Origin: JAWXBR01 sp034440235
Lineage (GTDB): Bacteria > Bacteroidota > Ignavibacteria > Kapaibacteriales > Kapaibacteriaceae
Assembly (NCBI GenBank): GCA_034440235.1
Contig: JAWXBR010000049.1
Span: forward strand, 1-47,292
Length of the DNA: 47,292 nt
Reading direction: 5' to 3'
Shown: positions 8,317-16,517 of the stretch, piece after piece
Position numbering within the stretch: the first letter of the stretch is position 1
Layout of the letters: every line of letters begins with the position of its first letter
Translations under genes and position numbers: made by a program
The notes under the pieces: generated by a model
What the model was told of the DNA's origin: nothing
The model's input: only the letters and a program-made list of their open reading frames with translations
Database searches by the model: none

Positions 8317-8386
8317 GGAAGACGACCTGAGGAAGACGACCTGAGGAAGACGACCTGAGGAAGACGACCTGAGGAAGACGACTTGA
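8303..8386. repeat. 14-bp tandem repeat, six copies, each ending in a stop codon
   Basis: Six abutting copies of ggaagacgacctga begin at 8303, 8317, 8331, 8345, 8359 and 8373; the last has one substitution. The first copy encodes the permease's final codons and its TGA. Because every copy ends in TGA, the array lengthens the 3' untranslated region without extending the protein. It ends 10 bases before the promoter element of the next gene. Confidence 0.95.
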
Positions 8387-8396
8387 GTCTTCACAC

Positions 8397-8404
8397 TAAG
8401 TTTG
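8397..8404 (+). promoter_or_regulatory. TAAGTTTG promoter element, predicted leaderless start
   Basis: It matches the Bacteroidota -7 consensus TAnnTTTG and ends exactly 4 bases before the ATG at 8409. That would place the transcription start at or next to the start codon. The same spacing occurs at mreB and dusB. No convincing -33 element was found. Confidence 0.5.
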
Positions 8405-8408
8405 TGGT

Positions 8409-8870
8409 ATGCAATACAAGCTCAAGAACCCCGACTTCCGCGCATCGATCGAAGATCACCTCACACGTCAGATGTTCATGAAGCTGCTAGGATGTCGGCT
8501 CACCGTCATCGAGCCCGGGTATGTCGAGGCAGTGATGGACCTGACGCCAGACCATCAGCAGCAGCTCGGACTGGTGCATGGAGGAGTCACCGCGACCATT
8601 GCGGATGTGGCGGCGGGCTTTGCGGGCTTCACGCTGGTCGGACCCGATGAGCACACGGTTACGGCCGAAATAAAGGTCTCGTACTTCGCCAAGGGAAGGG
8701 GCTCGCGCTTACGCGCGGTGGGGCGCGTGGTAAAACCCGGACGCCGCATGCACTTCTGCGAGGCCGATGTGTTTTGCTCGGATGGAGGCGAAGAAACCTT
8801 AATCGCTCGGGCAACTACAACGATGGCCGTAATAACACCAGCTTCGCGAACAAGCGAAGCAAACCACTAA
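8409..8870 (+). CDS. PaaI-family hotdog-fold thioesterase
   Basis: 153 residues. The hotdog domain includes the family motif LVHGGVTATIADVAAGFAGF (about 57-76), where the HGG loop and following acidic residue form the active site for acyl-CoA hydrolysis. It is followed by VTAEIKVSYFAKGRG and CEADVFC strands. Length fits the PaaI/YdiI group. The acyl substrate cannot be named. The gene probably has its own TAnnTTTG promoter, so it is likely independent of the exporter operon. Confidence 0.85.
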   Translation: MQYKLKNPDFRASIEDHLTRQMFMKLLGCRLTVIEPGYVEAVMDLTPDHQQQLGLVHGGVTATIADVAAGFAGFTLVGPDEHTVTAEIKVSYFAKGRGSRLRAVGRVVKPGRRMHFCEADVFCSDGGEETLIARATTTMAVITPASRTSEANH

Positions 8871-8940
8871 CGCTCCAATAATCTTTACGGCATTCGTCCA
8901 CACCTCCTGCCGTTCACGTCTTTCAATCAAAGAAGGGTCT

Positions 8941-10515
8941 ATGGAAAAGAAGCGCATCCTGTGGGTCGACGATGAAATCAGCCTGCTGAAGCCCCACATT
9001 ATTCTGTTAGAGCAACGTGGGTATGCCGTAGCAACGGCCACGAATGGCGAGGATGCTATCGAGCTTGCGCAGACCGAGCGCTTCGATCTGATCTTTTTGG
9101 ATGAGACGATGGTGGGGATTTCCGGCCTCGAGACACTGTCGGTGCTGAAGGATATCAACCGCTCGGTGCCGGTTGTGATGGTGACGAAGAATGAGCAGGA
9201 GTCGGTGATGGAAGAGGCGATCGGACGTAAGATAGACGACTACCTGACGAAGCCCGTAAACCCGACGCAGATTCTTGCCGCGTGCAAGAAATTCCTAGAG
9301 ACGCAGCGCATTACAGAGGCACGGATTACAGAGAATTTTCATCGTGATTATTCTTCGATATCGCGTCGGCTTATGGACAGAATGTCCTGGAGCGAATGGC
9401 TCGACGTCTATCTGAAACTCGTCGAAAGCAGCCTCGAGCTCGATCAACACCAGGATGTTGGTCTCGAGCAGTCGCTGCGCGACCAGTACCGCGAGTGCAA
9501 TCAGGCCTTCTCGAAATTCATCGAGAACGAATACCCCTACTGGCTTACCGACCGCGATAAACGAACAGAAGACATGCCCCTTCTTTCGCCCCATATCCTT
9601 GACAAACATTTGTTGCCTAAGCTCGAGAACGGACGTCCCACGTTCTTCATGGTCATCGACTGCATGCGGCTCGACCAATGGCGCGTGATGGAAGAATTCA
9701 TACGTCCGCTATTCTCGGTGCAGCACGACTACTACTGCTCGATTCTTCCAACCGCCACACCGTACGCTCGCAACAGCATTTTTGCAGGGCTGTACCCGAC
9801 AGAAATCAACAAGCATTATCCGCAGTTCACGATCGATGAGCGTGGGAAGGACGAACACACACTCAATCGTTTCGAAAAAGAACTGATGAACATGTATTTG
9901 CAGCGTCGCCGTGTAAAACTCAAGACCGATCTGCAATACATCAAAATCATCGACACAGAATTTGGCAAGCGCATCGAGGCGGACATCATGCGTTATTCAA
10001 AAACGCATTTAACAGCAATAGTTATAAATGCCGTTGATATGATTGCGCACTCGCGTTCCGATTTTCCGATTCTTAAAGAGATTGCGCCCGACGAAGCAGC
10101 ATATCGTTCACTCACGAGTTCGTGGTTCCAGCACTCGAGTTTTTATGGCATTCTGAAAACACTTGCGTCCGTGCCGAATGTACAGATCGTCATCACCACC
10201 GATCACGGCAGTGTGCGGTGTATGCGCGGGTTGAAAGTCATCGGCGACCGCGAAACAACGACGAATCTTCGTTATAAGATTGGACGCAATGTCAAGACCG
10301 ACGAAAACGATGCAATGATTATACGTGACACCGAAGCAATGAAAATTCCTGCGGGAGGGGTCGCAACCACTTGCGTGATTGCGAAGGAAGATCGGTATTT
10401 CGTGTATCCGACAGACTATCACCACTACCTAACGAAGTACCGCGATAGTTTTCAACACGGTGGTATTTCTATGGAAGAAATGATTCTTCCAGTCATTACA
10501 CTCGAACCGCGATAA
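8941..10515 (+). CDS. porX: PorX: response regulator with PglZ-type effector domain
   Basis: 524 residues. The N-terminal receiver domain (1-120) has a complete set of conserved residues: D10/D11, phospho-acceptor D54 (IFLDETMVG), T82 and K104. A helical linker (about 125-230) leads to an alkaline-phosphatase-like PglZ domain with metal-binding motifs FFMVIDCMRLDQWR, IVINAVDMIAH and IVITTDHGSV. This is the architecture of PorX, which with the kinase PorY controls type IX secretion and gliding in Bacteroidota; phosphodiesterase activity has been reported for the PglZ domain. No porY or T9SS structural genes lie in the window, but T9SS-type C-terminal tails do (23.2-24.3, 30.3-32.9, 37.8 kb). 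Confidence 0.93.
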   Translation: MEKKRILWVDDEISLLKPHIILLEQRGYAVATATNGEDAIELAQTERFDLIFLDETMVGISGLETLSVLKDINRSVPVVMVTKNEQESVMEEAIGRKIDDYLTKPVNPTQILAACKKFLETQRITEARITENFHRDYSSISRRLMDRMSWSEWLDVYLKLVESSLELDQHQDVGLEQSLRDQYRECNQAFSKFIENEYPYWLTDRDKRTEDMPLLSPHILDKHLLPKLENGRPTFFMVIDCMRLDQWRVMEEFIRPLFSVQHDYYCSILPTATPYARNSIFAGLYPTEINKHYPQFTIDERGKDEHTLNRFEKELMNMYLQRRRVKLKTDLQYIKIIDTEFGKRIEADIMRYSKTHLTAIVINAVDMIAHSRSDFPILKEIAPDEAAYRSLTSSWFQHSSFYGILKTLASVPNVQIVITTDHGSVRCMRGLKVIGDRETTTNLRYKIGRNVKTDENDAMIIRDTEAMKIPAGGVATTCVIAKEDRYFVYPTDYHHYLTKYRDSFQHGGISMEEMILPVITLEPR

Positions 10516-10654
10516 GACTTTGCACGCGATCGGCATGACAAGGACGTGATCTGAAATACGCCCTCGTTTTTTTTTATGCAATCAGTGCTTCGCCAATTAT
10601 TCGTTAGTTTGGTTTTCCTCCGTGGGGGAAGCTTGTATCACGTTGGTAAATAGT

Positions 10655-11131
10655 ATGGAGGTTTCTACCCTCCGGTCAGAAAGCGAAGAGCAGACGATAG
10701 AGCTGGGCGAAGCATTCGCCAGCAGTCTTGTTGTGGGCGACGTGGTTGCAATTTTTGGCGACCTCGGAGCAGGCAAGACAGAATTCGTCAAGGGCATCTG
10801 TAGCTACTTTGCCGTCGACGATATCGTCACGAGTCCGACGTTTACAATCATCAACCAGTACGTTGGCCTAACGCCCGACGGCGACCCGTTGAAGATTTAT
10901 CACGTAGACCTATACCGCATCGATTCACCAAGCGAGCTCGACGACGTGGGCTTCGACGAGTGCGTATTCTCTCACGACGCCATTAAACTCGTAGAGTGGC
11001 CCGAAAAAGCCGCACAGCTACTGCCAGCTGGCGCTTGGTCTGTTACCATAGTAGGGGACGCCATCAACGACAACGTACGCACGATTATCATCGACCGTCA
11101 GAAGTCGCCCATAGGCATCGAAAAGATCTAG
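10655..11131 (+). CDS. tsaE: tRNA threonylcarbamoyladenosine biosynthesis ATPase TsaE
   Basis: P-loop ATPase with Walker A GDLGAGKTEFVKG (about residues 35-47), switch SPTFTIINQY and the HVDLYRI motif, all typical of TsaE (YjeE). It acts with TsaB, TsaC and TsaD in making t6A at position 37 of ANN-decoding tRNAs. The ATG at 10655 gives a standard N-terminus (MEVSTLRSESEEQT). A longer frame from GTG 10622 adds 11 residues that look non-native. Upstream is a 9-T run (from 10566) without a strong stem and a TAGTTTG promoter-like element at 10605-10611. Confidence 0.92.
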   Translation: MEVSTLRSESEEQTIELGEAFASSLVVGDVVAIFGDLGAGKTEFVKGICSYFAVDDIVTSPTFTIINQYVGLTPDGDPLKIYHVDLYRIDSPSELDDVGFDECVFSHDAIKLVEWPEKAAQLLPAGAWSVTIVGDAINDNVRTIIIDRQKSPIGIEKI

Positions 11132-11163
11132 CTCAAGCGTCGCCGATAGACTTAGAGAAGACC

Positions 11164-11195
11164 TTGTTGCAAGATCGTGACTGACCGTATCTTTG
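11164..11195 (+). promoter_or_regulatory. Bacteroidota-type promoter for the aminotransferase gene
   Basis: ttgttg at 11164-11169 and TATCTTTG at 11188-11195 are 18 bases apart, close to the known -33 TTTG / -7 TAnnTTTG arrangement. Transcription would start near 11200, leaving a 5' leader of about 40 bases before ATG 11243. Confidence 0.6.
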
Positions 11196-11242
11196 CGCTT
11201 AATCTGACCGATCAGTTCTCATAGCTCACCTCTGGAATAGTC

Positions 11243-12424
11243 ATGCATATCGCCGAACGTATCTCGCGCCTTGGTACAGAAACTGCGTTTGAAGTACTTG
11301 TAAAAGCTCGTGCGCTCGAGGCGCAAGGCAAGAGCATTGTGCACCTAGAGATTGGCGAGCCGGACTTCGACACACCACCGAATATTATTCAGGCGGGCAA
11401 GGATGCCCTCGATAACGGCTTCACACATTATGGTCCGGCCGCTGGACTCCCCCAAGCACGTCAGGCAGTCGCCGACTATGTAAACAGGACGCGTGGCTAT
11501 GACAAAGTCAAGGCCGATCATGTAGTTATCACACCAGGCGCAAAGCCCATCATGTTCTTCGCTATGATGGCATGTCTCGACGAAGGCGATGAAGTTATTT
11601 ACCCGAATCCAGGATTCCCGATCTATGAATCGGTTATAAACTTTCTTAACGCCGTTCCTGTACCGCTGCAACTTCGCGAAGAAAAAGAGTTCCGTTTTGA
11701 TGTTGCCGATCTGGCAGCAAGCATCACATCGAAAACTCGGATGATTATTATTAACACTCCGCAAAACCCTACGGGCGGTATTCTCACGCGTGAAGACTTA
11801 CGTCAGATTGCCGACCTCGCAATAAAGCACGACCTGATTGTGTTGAGCGATGAGATTTATTCGCAAGTCACATACGGCGACTTTAAACACACGTCCATCA
11901 CAGAATTCGAAGGCATGTACGAACGCACGATTATCCTCGATGGGTTTTCAAAGACGTTCGCTATGACGGGATGGCGCTTGGGCTACGGCATTTTTCCGCC
12001 GGACATCGCAAAGGTTGTTGCGAAGCTTCAGACCAACGTTACATCGTGTACGGCTTCGTTCACACAAATGGCTGGTATCGAAGCGCTCGACGATCGCACA
12101 CTTCCGTACGTGAATGACTTTTTGAAAGAATTTGAGAACCGACGCGATGTAATTGTTGCCGGACTCAATGATATCCCGGGCTTTCGTTGCCACTTGCCAC
12201 ACGCAGCATTCTACGTGTTCCCAAACATTACCGGCACTGGCATGAAGTCGCAAGAATGTGCCGATTTCCTACTGTACGAAGCTGGCGTTGCATGTCTTTC
12301 CGGCACCGCATTCGGTGCACACGGCGAAGGCTTCATACGCTTCTCGTACGCAAACAGCATCGAGAATATTCTCGAAGCACTTCGACGCATCCGCATCCAT
12401 ATCGGCGAACGTGTAGCAGTGTAA
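11243..12424 (+). CDS. Class I/II PLP-dependent aminotransferase (aspartate aminotransferase-like)
   Basis: 393 residues, normal for aminotransferase subgroup I-gamma. Motifs: LEIGEPDFDTP near the N-terminus, GFTHYGPAAGLPQAR, IINTPQNPTGG, VLSDEIYSQVTY and SKTFAMTGWRLGYG with the PLP-binding lysine at residue 237. It transfers amino groups between an amino acid and a 2-oxo acid in the cytoplasm; specificity (aspartate, alanine, aromatic) cannot be settled from sequence. A good promoter lies 48 bases upstream. Confidence 0.92.
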   Translation: MHIAERISRLGTETAFEVLVKARALEAQGKSIVHLEIGEPDFDTPPNIIQAGKDALDNGFTHYGPAAGLPQARQAVADYVNRTRGYDKVKADHVVITPGAKPIMFFAMMACLDEGDEVIYPNPGFPIYESVINFLNAVPVPLQLREEKEFRFDVADLAASITSKTRMIIINTPQNPTGGILTREDLRQIADLAIKHDLIVLSDEIYSQVTYGDFKHTSITEFEGMYERTIILDGFSKTFAMTGWRLGYGIFPPDIAKVVAKLQTNVTSCTASFTQMAGIEALDDRTLPYVNDFLKEFENRRDVIVAGLNDIPGFRCHLPHAAFYVFPNITGTGMKSQECADFLLYEAGVACLSGTAFGAHGEGFIRFSYANSIENILEALRRIRIHIGERVAV

Positions 12425-12469
12425 GTAGAGAACGATAGAAGTAGATATAGCTACTCTAGGAATACGATC

Positions 12470-13162
12470 GTGGCAACAACTGGTCCATCTGTCGCACACT
12501 TCGGAAAACGTTTGCGCGAAGAATTCTCAGCACTTGCTGATAAGGGTCGTGCCGAAGGGGCTGCTGCGTACATGCGCAATCTCTTCCCGTTTTATGGCAT
12601 TGCAACGTCCGAGAGGCGGCTTGTGGTGCGTGAACTGGAGAAAGAGATCGGGTTTCCTGACGACCTGTTGTCGCTTGCTGAAAAGCTCTGGAACGAAGAC
12701 GAACGCGAGTATCAATATGCGGCGTACGACATCCTCGAGCGGAAGCGAAAGACCCTTGGCCTTGAGCACCTTCCCGTCATCGAAAAACTTATAACGCAGA
12801 AGAGCTGGTGGGACACGGTAGATGTGCTGGCGCCGCGCATTGCGGGTCCTATTCTTCGCACCGAGCCACAGGCCCTGCGCGACCTGACGCATAAATGGAT
12901 CGAGAGCGAGAATTTCTGGCTTCAACGGTCTGCAATTATCGTGCAGCTGAGTTACAAAGGCGACACGGACCGAGAGTTACTGTTTCATCACATTAAACGT
13001 CGTGCCTCATCGAAGGAATTTTTTGTCCGCAAAGGCGCTGGATGGGCACTGCGCGAATTGTCGAAGACAGATCACAACGCAGTTCGTACGTTCGTAGCAA
13101 ATCATCGCGATGTGCTTAGTCCACTAACCATTCGCGAGGGTACGAAGTACGTTTCGATGTAG
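12470..13162 (+). CDS. DNA alkylation repair protein, AlkD-like DNA glycosylase
   Basis: 230 residues, all-helical HEAT-like (ALK) repeats. The segments FYGIATSERRLVVRELEKEI, LITQKSWWDTVDVLAPRIAG and EFFVRKGAGWALRELSKTD match the AlkD family, including the tryptophan/aspartate cluster that contacts damaged DNA and the arginine-rich binding groove. It removes N3- and N7-alkylated purines without base flipping. The start is GTG at 12470; no in-frame ATG lies nearby. It stands alone, 45 bases after the aminotransferase gene. Confidence 0.88.
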   Translation: MATTGPSVAHFGKRLREEFSALADKGRAEGAAAYMRNLFPFYGIATSERRLVVRELEKEIGFPDDLLSLAEKLWNEDEREYQYAAYDILERKRKTLGLEHLPVIEKLITQKSWWDTVDVLAPRIAGPILRTEPQALRDLTHKWIESENFWLQRSAIIVQLSYKGDTDRELLFHHIKRRASSKEFFVRKGAGWALRELSKTDHNAVRTFVANHRDVLSPLTIREGTKYVSM

Positions 13163-13213
13163 TCCGGTTGACCTTTCAACAGCGATCTGACGATGTAAAC
13201 ACTGGGAGATGTT

Positions 13214-13270
13214 ATGCAAAAGTCTAGCAAGAGGATTTCTTTAATGCAAAATCATGAAAAACGGATTCCT
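13214..13270 (+). repeat. Imperfect 27-30-bp duplication of the start-codon region
   Basis: Two in-frame segments, ATG 13214-13243 and ATG 13244-13270, share atgcaaaa, then an aag/aaa-rich part, then gatttct/gattcct before the next ATG. They encode MQKSSKRISL and MQNHEKRIP ahead of the lipoprotein signal that starts at 13271. The gene therefore has three serial candidate start codons. Confidence 0.6.
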
Positions 13271-14029
13271 ATGTTGCGGACATCATTTCCAATCGCACTC
13301 GTTGCAATTGCAGTTCTGCTTGCATCGTGCACCACTGCCTACGTACCTGCGACGTTGAACGTGCCACTCATGCGCAATGCGGGTGAAGTGCGCGTGTATG
13401 CCGATCCGTATATCAATGTGCAGGCTTCGTATGCAATTACCGATGAAATTGGTGTGCTTGCTTCTGGACACATTGTTCAGGAACGTGTGAACGACAACGA
13501 CTCGGGTCGAACTATTTCGAACGGCTCTGGCAATCAGTTCGAGGTTGGTATCGGATATACGCGCATACTGCTACGCGACGTAATTATCACAGCCGATGCC
13601 ATCGGTGAACTTTATGTGGGAGGAGGCTTCGGAGGATTGAAACTTCATAACAAAGATGATAATAATAACTACGAAGTATCTGCAACCAAATTCTTTATAC
13701 AGCCAAGCATCGGCTTATCACACCGTTACCTCGAAGTTGCATTTACTCCGCGCTTTGTAGCTCTTATGTACGGCGAACCCACAACAGACTATACCGACTC
13801 CGAACTCAATCTGAAAAGCCTGCCCGACCGCACCGGCCCTATGCATTGGTTTGCAGAACCCTCGATAACTGTCCGTGGTGGCATACAAGAAGTAAAGGCT
13901 CAGTTCCAGATTGGTCAGGCTTTCCACCTTAACACAACACCACTAGCGCACGAAACGCTCATCCTAAGGCTAGGTGTTCAGGTCAACTTCGGCCGCAAGG
14001 ACAATCGCACTCCAATGGCAACTCCGTAA
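13214..14029 (+). CDS. Outer-membrane beta-barrel-like lipoprotein of unknown function
   Basis: 271 residues from the first ATG. The segment after the third methionine, MLRTSFPIALVAIAVLLASC, is a lipoprotein signal with lipobox LASC. The mature part alternates short amphipathic strands (FEVGIGYTRILLRDVIITAD, YLEVAFTPRFVALM, LILRLGVQVNFG), consistent with an 8- to 10-stranded barrel. I do not recognise the family. The true start may be ATG 13271: the 19 residues before it are two copies of a duplicated start segment (13214-13270). It converges directly on the transporter gene on the other strand. Confidence 0.75.
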   Translation: MQKSSKRISLMQNHEKRIPMLRTSFPIALVAIAVLLASCTTAYVPATLNVPLMRNAGEVRVYADPYINVQASYAITDEIGVLASGHIVQERVNDNDSGRTISNGSGNQFEVGIGYTRILLRDVIITADAIGELYVGGGFGGLKLHNKDDNNNYEVSATKFFIQPSIGLSHRYLEVAFTPRFVALMYGEPTTDYTDSELNLKSLPDRTGPMHWFAEPSITVRGGIQEVKAQFQIGQAFHLNTTPLAHETLILRLGVQVNFGRKDNRTPMATP

Positions 14030-14914
14030 TCACACATGCCCCGGTGGTTGTGTGGTGCTCTCGAGGTGCGTGAACACTTCGCAGCGGATGCCGAGTGCTT
14101 CGCAGAGGGTGTCTTCGAATATGGTGGCAAGGGTGTGAGCGTCTTGCATGCGCATGTCGTCGGGGACGAGTAGGTGGTAATCGATGTGGATGGCATTGCC
14201 TGTTGTGCGTAGGCGTAGGCGATGGTAGGTGCAATCGTGTTCGATGCAAAGACGTGCGATGATTTGATCGGCTCGAGCATAGAGTTTCGGGTCTGCTTTG
14301 TCCATGAGGCCGTCAATCGAGAGGCGCATGAGTCGCAAGCCTTCGCGAATGATGTTGGCACCAAAGAGTACGGCAAAGACGGGGTCGAGCCAATGCCACC
14401 CTGTGAACTGCGCTGCAAGTAGGCCGAGAACCGCACCGGCGCTGGTCCAGGCGTCGGTCATGACGTGTTTGCCGTTTGCTTCGACTGCGAGAGACCCTTC
14501 GCGCTTGCCGACCCTTACCAGATACAAACCAAGGAGCGCATTAAATGCACCTGCTCCACCCGTGAGCACCATGCCGAAGTCGAGGCGCTCGAGCGAAACA
14601 CCAACAACGAGGTTCTGAATGGCAGCGCCAATGATTATCAACGCTGCTACGCAAATGAGTCCGCCCTCGACGCCTGCCGACACGTAACTTATTTTATCAT
14701 GTCCGTAATGGTGGTCGTGGTCGGGGGGACGTCCCGTTTCACGCACCGCATACCATGCAAACCACACGGCACCAACATGCACAACCGATTCTGCGGCGTC
14801 AGAGAAGATGACAGATGAGCCTGTGAGCGCATACGCATACCACTTCACACCAAGCATTGCCACACCCGTTGCAAGCGAGAGGTTCATCGCAAGACTGAGT
14901 GGACGCGAAGTCAT
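14030..14914 (-). CDS. Cation diffusion facilitator (CDF) family transporter
   Basis: 294 residues: about six membrane segments, then a cytoplasmic C-terminal domain (LYARADQIIARLCIEHDCTY) of the CDF dimerisation type. The metal-site motifs are FSDAAESVVHVG in helix 2 and HVMTDAWTSAG (HxxxD) in helix 5; a histidine-rich loop DHDHHYGHD follows helix 3. Such proteins export divalent metals (Zn, Fe, Mn, Cd) in exchange for protons. The usual second aspartate of the helix-2 site appears replaced (serine, with a glutamate one residue earlier), so metal preference is uncertain. It follows rho, separated by a junction made of five 11-bp repeats. Confidence 0.87.
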   Translation of the reverse strand: MTSRPLSLAMNLSLATGVAMLGVKWYAYALTGSSVIFSDAAESVVHVGAVWFAWYAVRETGRPPDHDHHYGHDKISYVSAGVEGGLICVAALIIIGAAIQNLVVGVSLERLDFGMVLTGGAGAFNALLGLYLVRVGKREGSLAVEANGKHVMTDAWTSAGAVLGLLAAQFTGWHWLDPVFAVLFGANIIREGLRLMRLSIDGLMDKADPKLYARADQIIARLCIEHDCTYHRLRLRTTGNAIHIDYHLLVPDDMRMQDAHTLATIFEDTLCEALGIRCEVFTHLESTTQPPGHV

Positions 14915-14969
14915 TAGTAAGGGGCTAGTAGAGTGCTAGTAAGGGGCGAGTACGGGGCTAGAGAGATTA
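14915..14969. repeat. 11-bp degenerate tandem repeat filling the rho-CDF junction
   Basis: Five abutting 11-bp units (tagtaaggggc, tagtagagtgc, tagtaaggggc, gagtacggggc, tagagagatta) run from the base next to the CDF start codon to the rho stop codon, which is the last three bases of the fifth unit. The intergenic region thus consists of nothing but this repeat, and on the minus strand the last unit reads straight into ATG. Confidence 0.8.
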
Positions 14970-16268
14970 CGAGTTTAGAGACTTCAGGAAGTCTGCGTTC
15001 GACTTTGTGGCCTTCATTCTGTCGAGCAGGGTTTCCATAGCTTCAACGGGTGGGTCGTCGCTTAGAACCTTGCGTAACACCCAGATCTTGTTGAGTTCGT
15101 CGGCTGTGAGGAGCAGTTCTTCTTTACGAGTACCAGAGCGGTTAACGTCGATTGCAGGGAAGATGCGACGGTCTGAGATCTTGCGGTCGAGCACAAGCTC
15201 CATGTTGCCCGTGCCCTTGAATTCTTCGAAGATTACTTCGTCCATGCGCGAGTTTGTGTCGACAAGGGCCGTGGCGATAATCGTCAGCGAGCCACCTTCT
15301 TCGACATTCCGTGCGGCACCAAAAAAACGTTTTGGTTTGTAAAGAGCATTAGCATCGACACCACCCGAGAGGAGTTTGCCAGATTGCGGGATGACCGTAT
15401 TGTGTGCACGTGCAAGGCGTGTGATCGAGTCGAGAAGAATTACAACGTCCTGCTTTGCTTCGCAGAGGCGTTTTGCTTTTTCGATGACCATGTCGCTGAC
15501 TTGGACGTGACGTTCTGGCGGCTCGTCGAAGGTTGATGCAATGACTTCGGCGTTCACACTGCGACGCATGTCGGTTACTTCTTCTGGACGTTCATCGATA
15601 AGAAGGACGATGAGCTTTACTTCTGGGTGATTGCGCGTGATGGCATTTGCAATCTTCTGTAGGAGGATGGTCTTGCCGGCTTTCGGAGGTGATACGATGA
15701 GTCCACGCTGACCTTTTCCGATTGGCGAAACGAGGTCGATGATACGTGCGCTGTACTCGTTTTGCATGGTCTCGAGCTTAAAGCGTTCGTTTGGATAAAG
15801 CGGCGTCAGGTTTTCAAACAACATGCGTTCGCGCGAAAAGTCGAACGGATGATAATTCAGCATTTCGACTTTCAGAAGAGCGAAGAAACGCTCGCCCTCT
15901 TTAGGCTGACGGACGTGTCCCTTTACCGTGTCGCCCGTTCGAAGTCCGAACCGCTTTACCTGTGACGGCGACACATAAATATCGTCTGGCGATGGCAGGT
16001 AGTTCGAGTCCGCCGAACGCATAAAAGCGTAGCCATCGGGCAAGACTTCGATTACACCCACAGAGATCGTCACACCTTCGTGGTGCGATTCTTTCATCTG
16101 ACGGGCATTTTCTGCTTCGACAATTTTGTAGATCAGGTCCTGCTTGCGCAGATCGCCCGAATCAGGCACACCAAGGGTACGAGCCAGTTCGACAAGCTCT
16201 GCAATCTTCTTGGTTTTTAGGGCAGTTATGTCAATTACCGAGTCTTGCTCGGAAGTCTGTTGGGCCAT
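14967..16268 (-). CDS. rho: Transcription termination factor Rho
   Basis: 433 residues. The N-terminal SAP-like domain (LKTKKIAELVELARTLGV) is followed by the cold-shock RNA-binding domain (VIEVLPDGYAFMRSADSNYL, DDIYVSPSQVKRFGLRTGD), Walker A PPKAGKTILLQKIA, Walker B DVVILLDSITRLARAHN, the Q-loop/R-loop region (LSGGVDANALYKPKRFFGAAR) and the arginine finger region RKISDRRIFPAID. It is a hexameric RNA helicase that ends transcription. Normal length without a large insertion. First gene of a minus-strand pair with the CDF gene. Confidence 0.97.
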   Translation of the reverse strand: MAQQTSEQDSVIDITALKTKKIAELVELARTLGVPDSGDLRKQDLIYKIVEAENARQMKESHHEGVTISVGVIEVLPDGYAFMRSADSNYLPSPDDIYVSPSQVKRFGLRTGDTVKGHVRQPKEGERFFALLKVEMLNYHPFDFSRERMLFENLTPLYPNERFKLETMQNEYSARIIDLVSPIGKGQRGLIVSPPKAGKTILLQKIANAITRNHPEVKLIVLLIDERPEEVTDMRRSVNAEVIASTFDEPPERHVQVSDMVIEKAKRLCEAKQDVVILLDSITRLARAHNTVIPQSGKLLSGGVDANALYKPKRFFGAARNVEEGGSLTIIATALVDTNSRMDEVIFEEFKGTGNMELVLDRKISDRRIFPAIDVNRSGTRKEELLLTADELNKIWVLRKVLSDDPPVEAMETLLDRMKATKSNADFLKSLNS

Positions 16269-16413
16269 GTTGTTTTAGGGGGAAGGTGGGGCGTCGTCAG
16301 CCCGGGAGGGAAGGGATCGCAAATCTCGCTCGGAACTGGTTCTCTTGCAAGCGAAAATTTCAGGCGGCTGTCTCAAGTAGTACTTTGTGGTATGGTCTTT
16401 TAAGTCAGGGACT

Positions 16414-16421
16414 TATCTTTG
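16414..16421 (+). promoter_or_regulatory. TATCTTTG -7 promoter element of a candidate small RNA
   Basis: Identical to the element before the aminotransferase gene and a full match to TAnnTTTG. The predicted start, a few bases downstream, coincides with the 5' side of a perfect hairpin at 16428. A TTTG at 16384-16387 is 26 bases upstream, longer than the usual spacing. Confidence 0.5.
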
Positions 16422-16427
16422 TAAGCA

Positions 16428-16510
16428 CGGTCGAACGCCTACCATGGGCTGGCACCATTCGACCGGGGAGATGAAAGGGCAGGCCGCGACGTATGTCACG
16501 GCCTTTTTTT
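16428..16510 (+). ncRNA. Candidate structured small RNA or attenuating leader, about 83 nt
   Basis: Between the rho start and the LRR gene, a promoter-like TATCTTTG is followed by a perfect 8-bp stem (CGGTCGAA 16428-16435 with TTCGACCG 16458-16465), a purine-rich linker and an intrinsic terminator at 16481-16510. Together they form a compact transcription unit of about 83 nt with no plausible ORF. It lacks the hallmark sequences of SRP RNA (GGAAGCAGCC) or tmRNA. It could be a free small RNA or a terminator-controlled leader of the downstream gene. The call rests on structure only. Confidence 0.4.
16481..16510 (+). terminator. Rho-independent terminator
   Basis: AGGCCG (16481-16486) pairs with CGGCCT (16499-16504). 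One mismatch is followed by a GAC/GTC inner stem closing on a GTAT tetraloop, and the stem runs into seven T residues (16504-16510). It lies just upstream of the LRR gene, so it ends the candidate small RNA or attenuates the gene. Confidence 0.8.
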
Positions 16511-16517
16511 GTCTACA

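Noticed and set aside
10566..10575. Terminator before tsaE based on the long T-run
   Set aside because: No convincing GC-rich stem precedes the T residues.
16428..16510. SRP RNA, tmRNA or 6S RNA
   Set aside because: None of their signature sequences or lengths is present; only a hairpin and a terminator can be supported.
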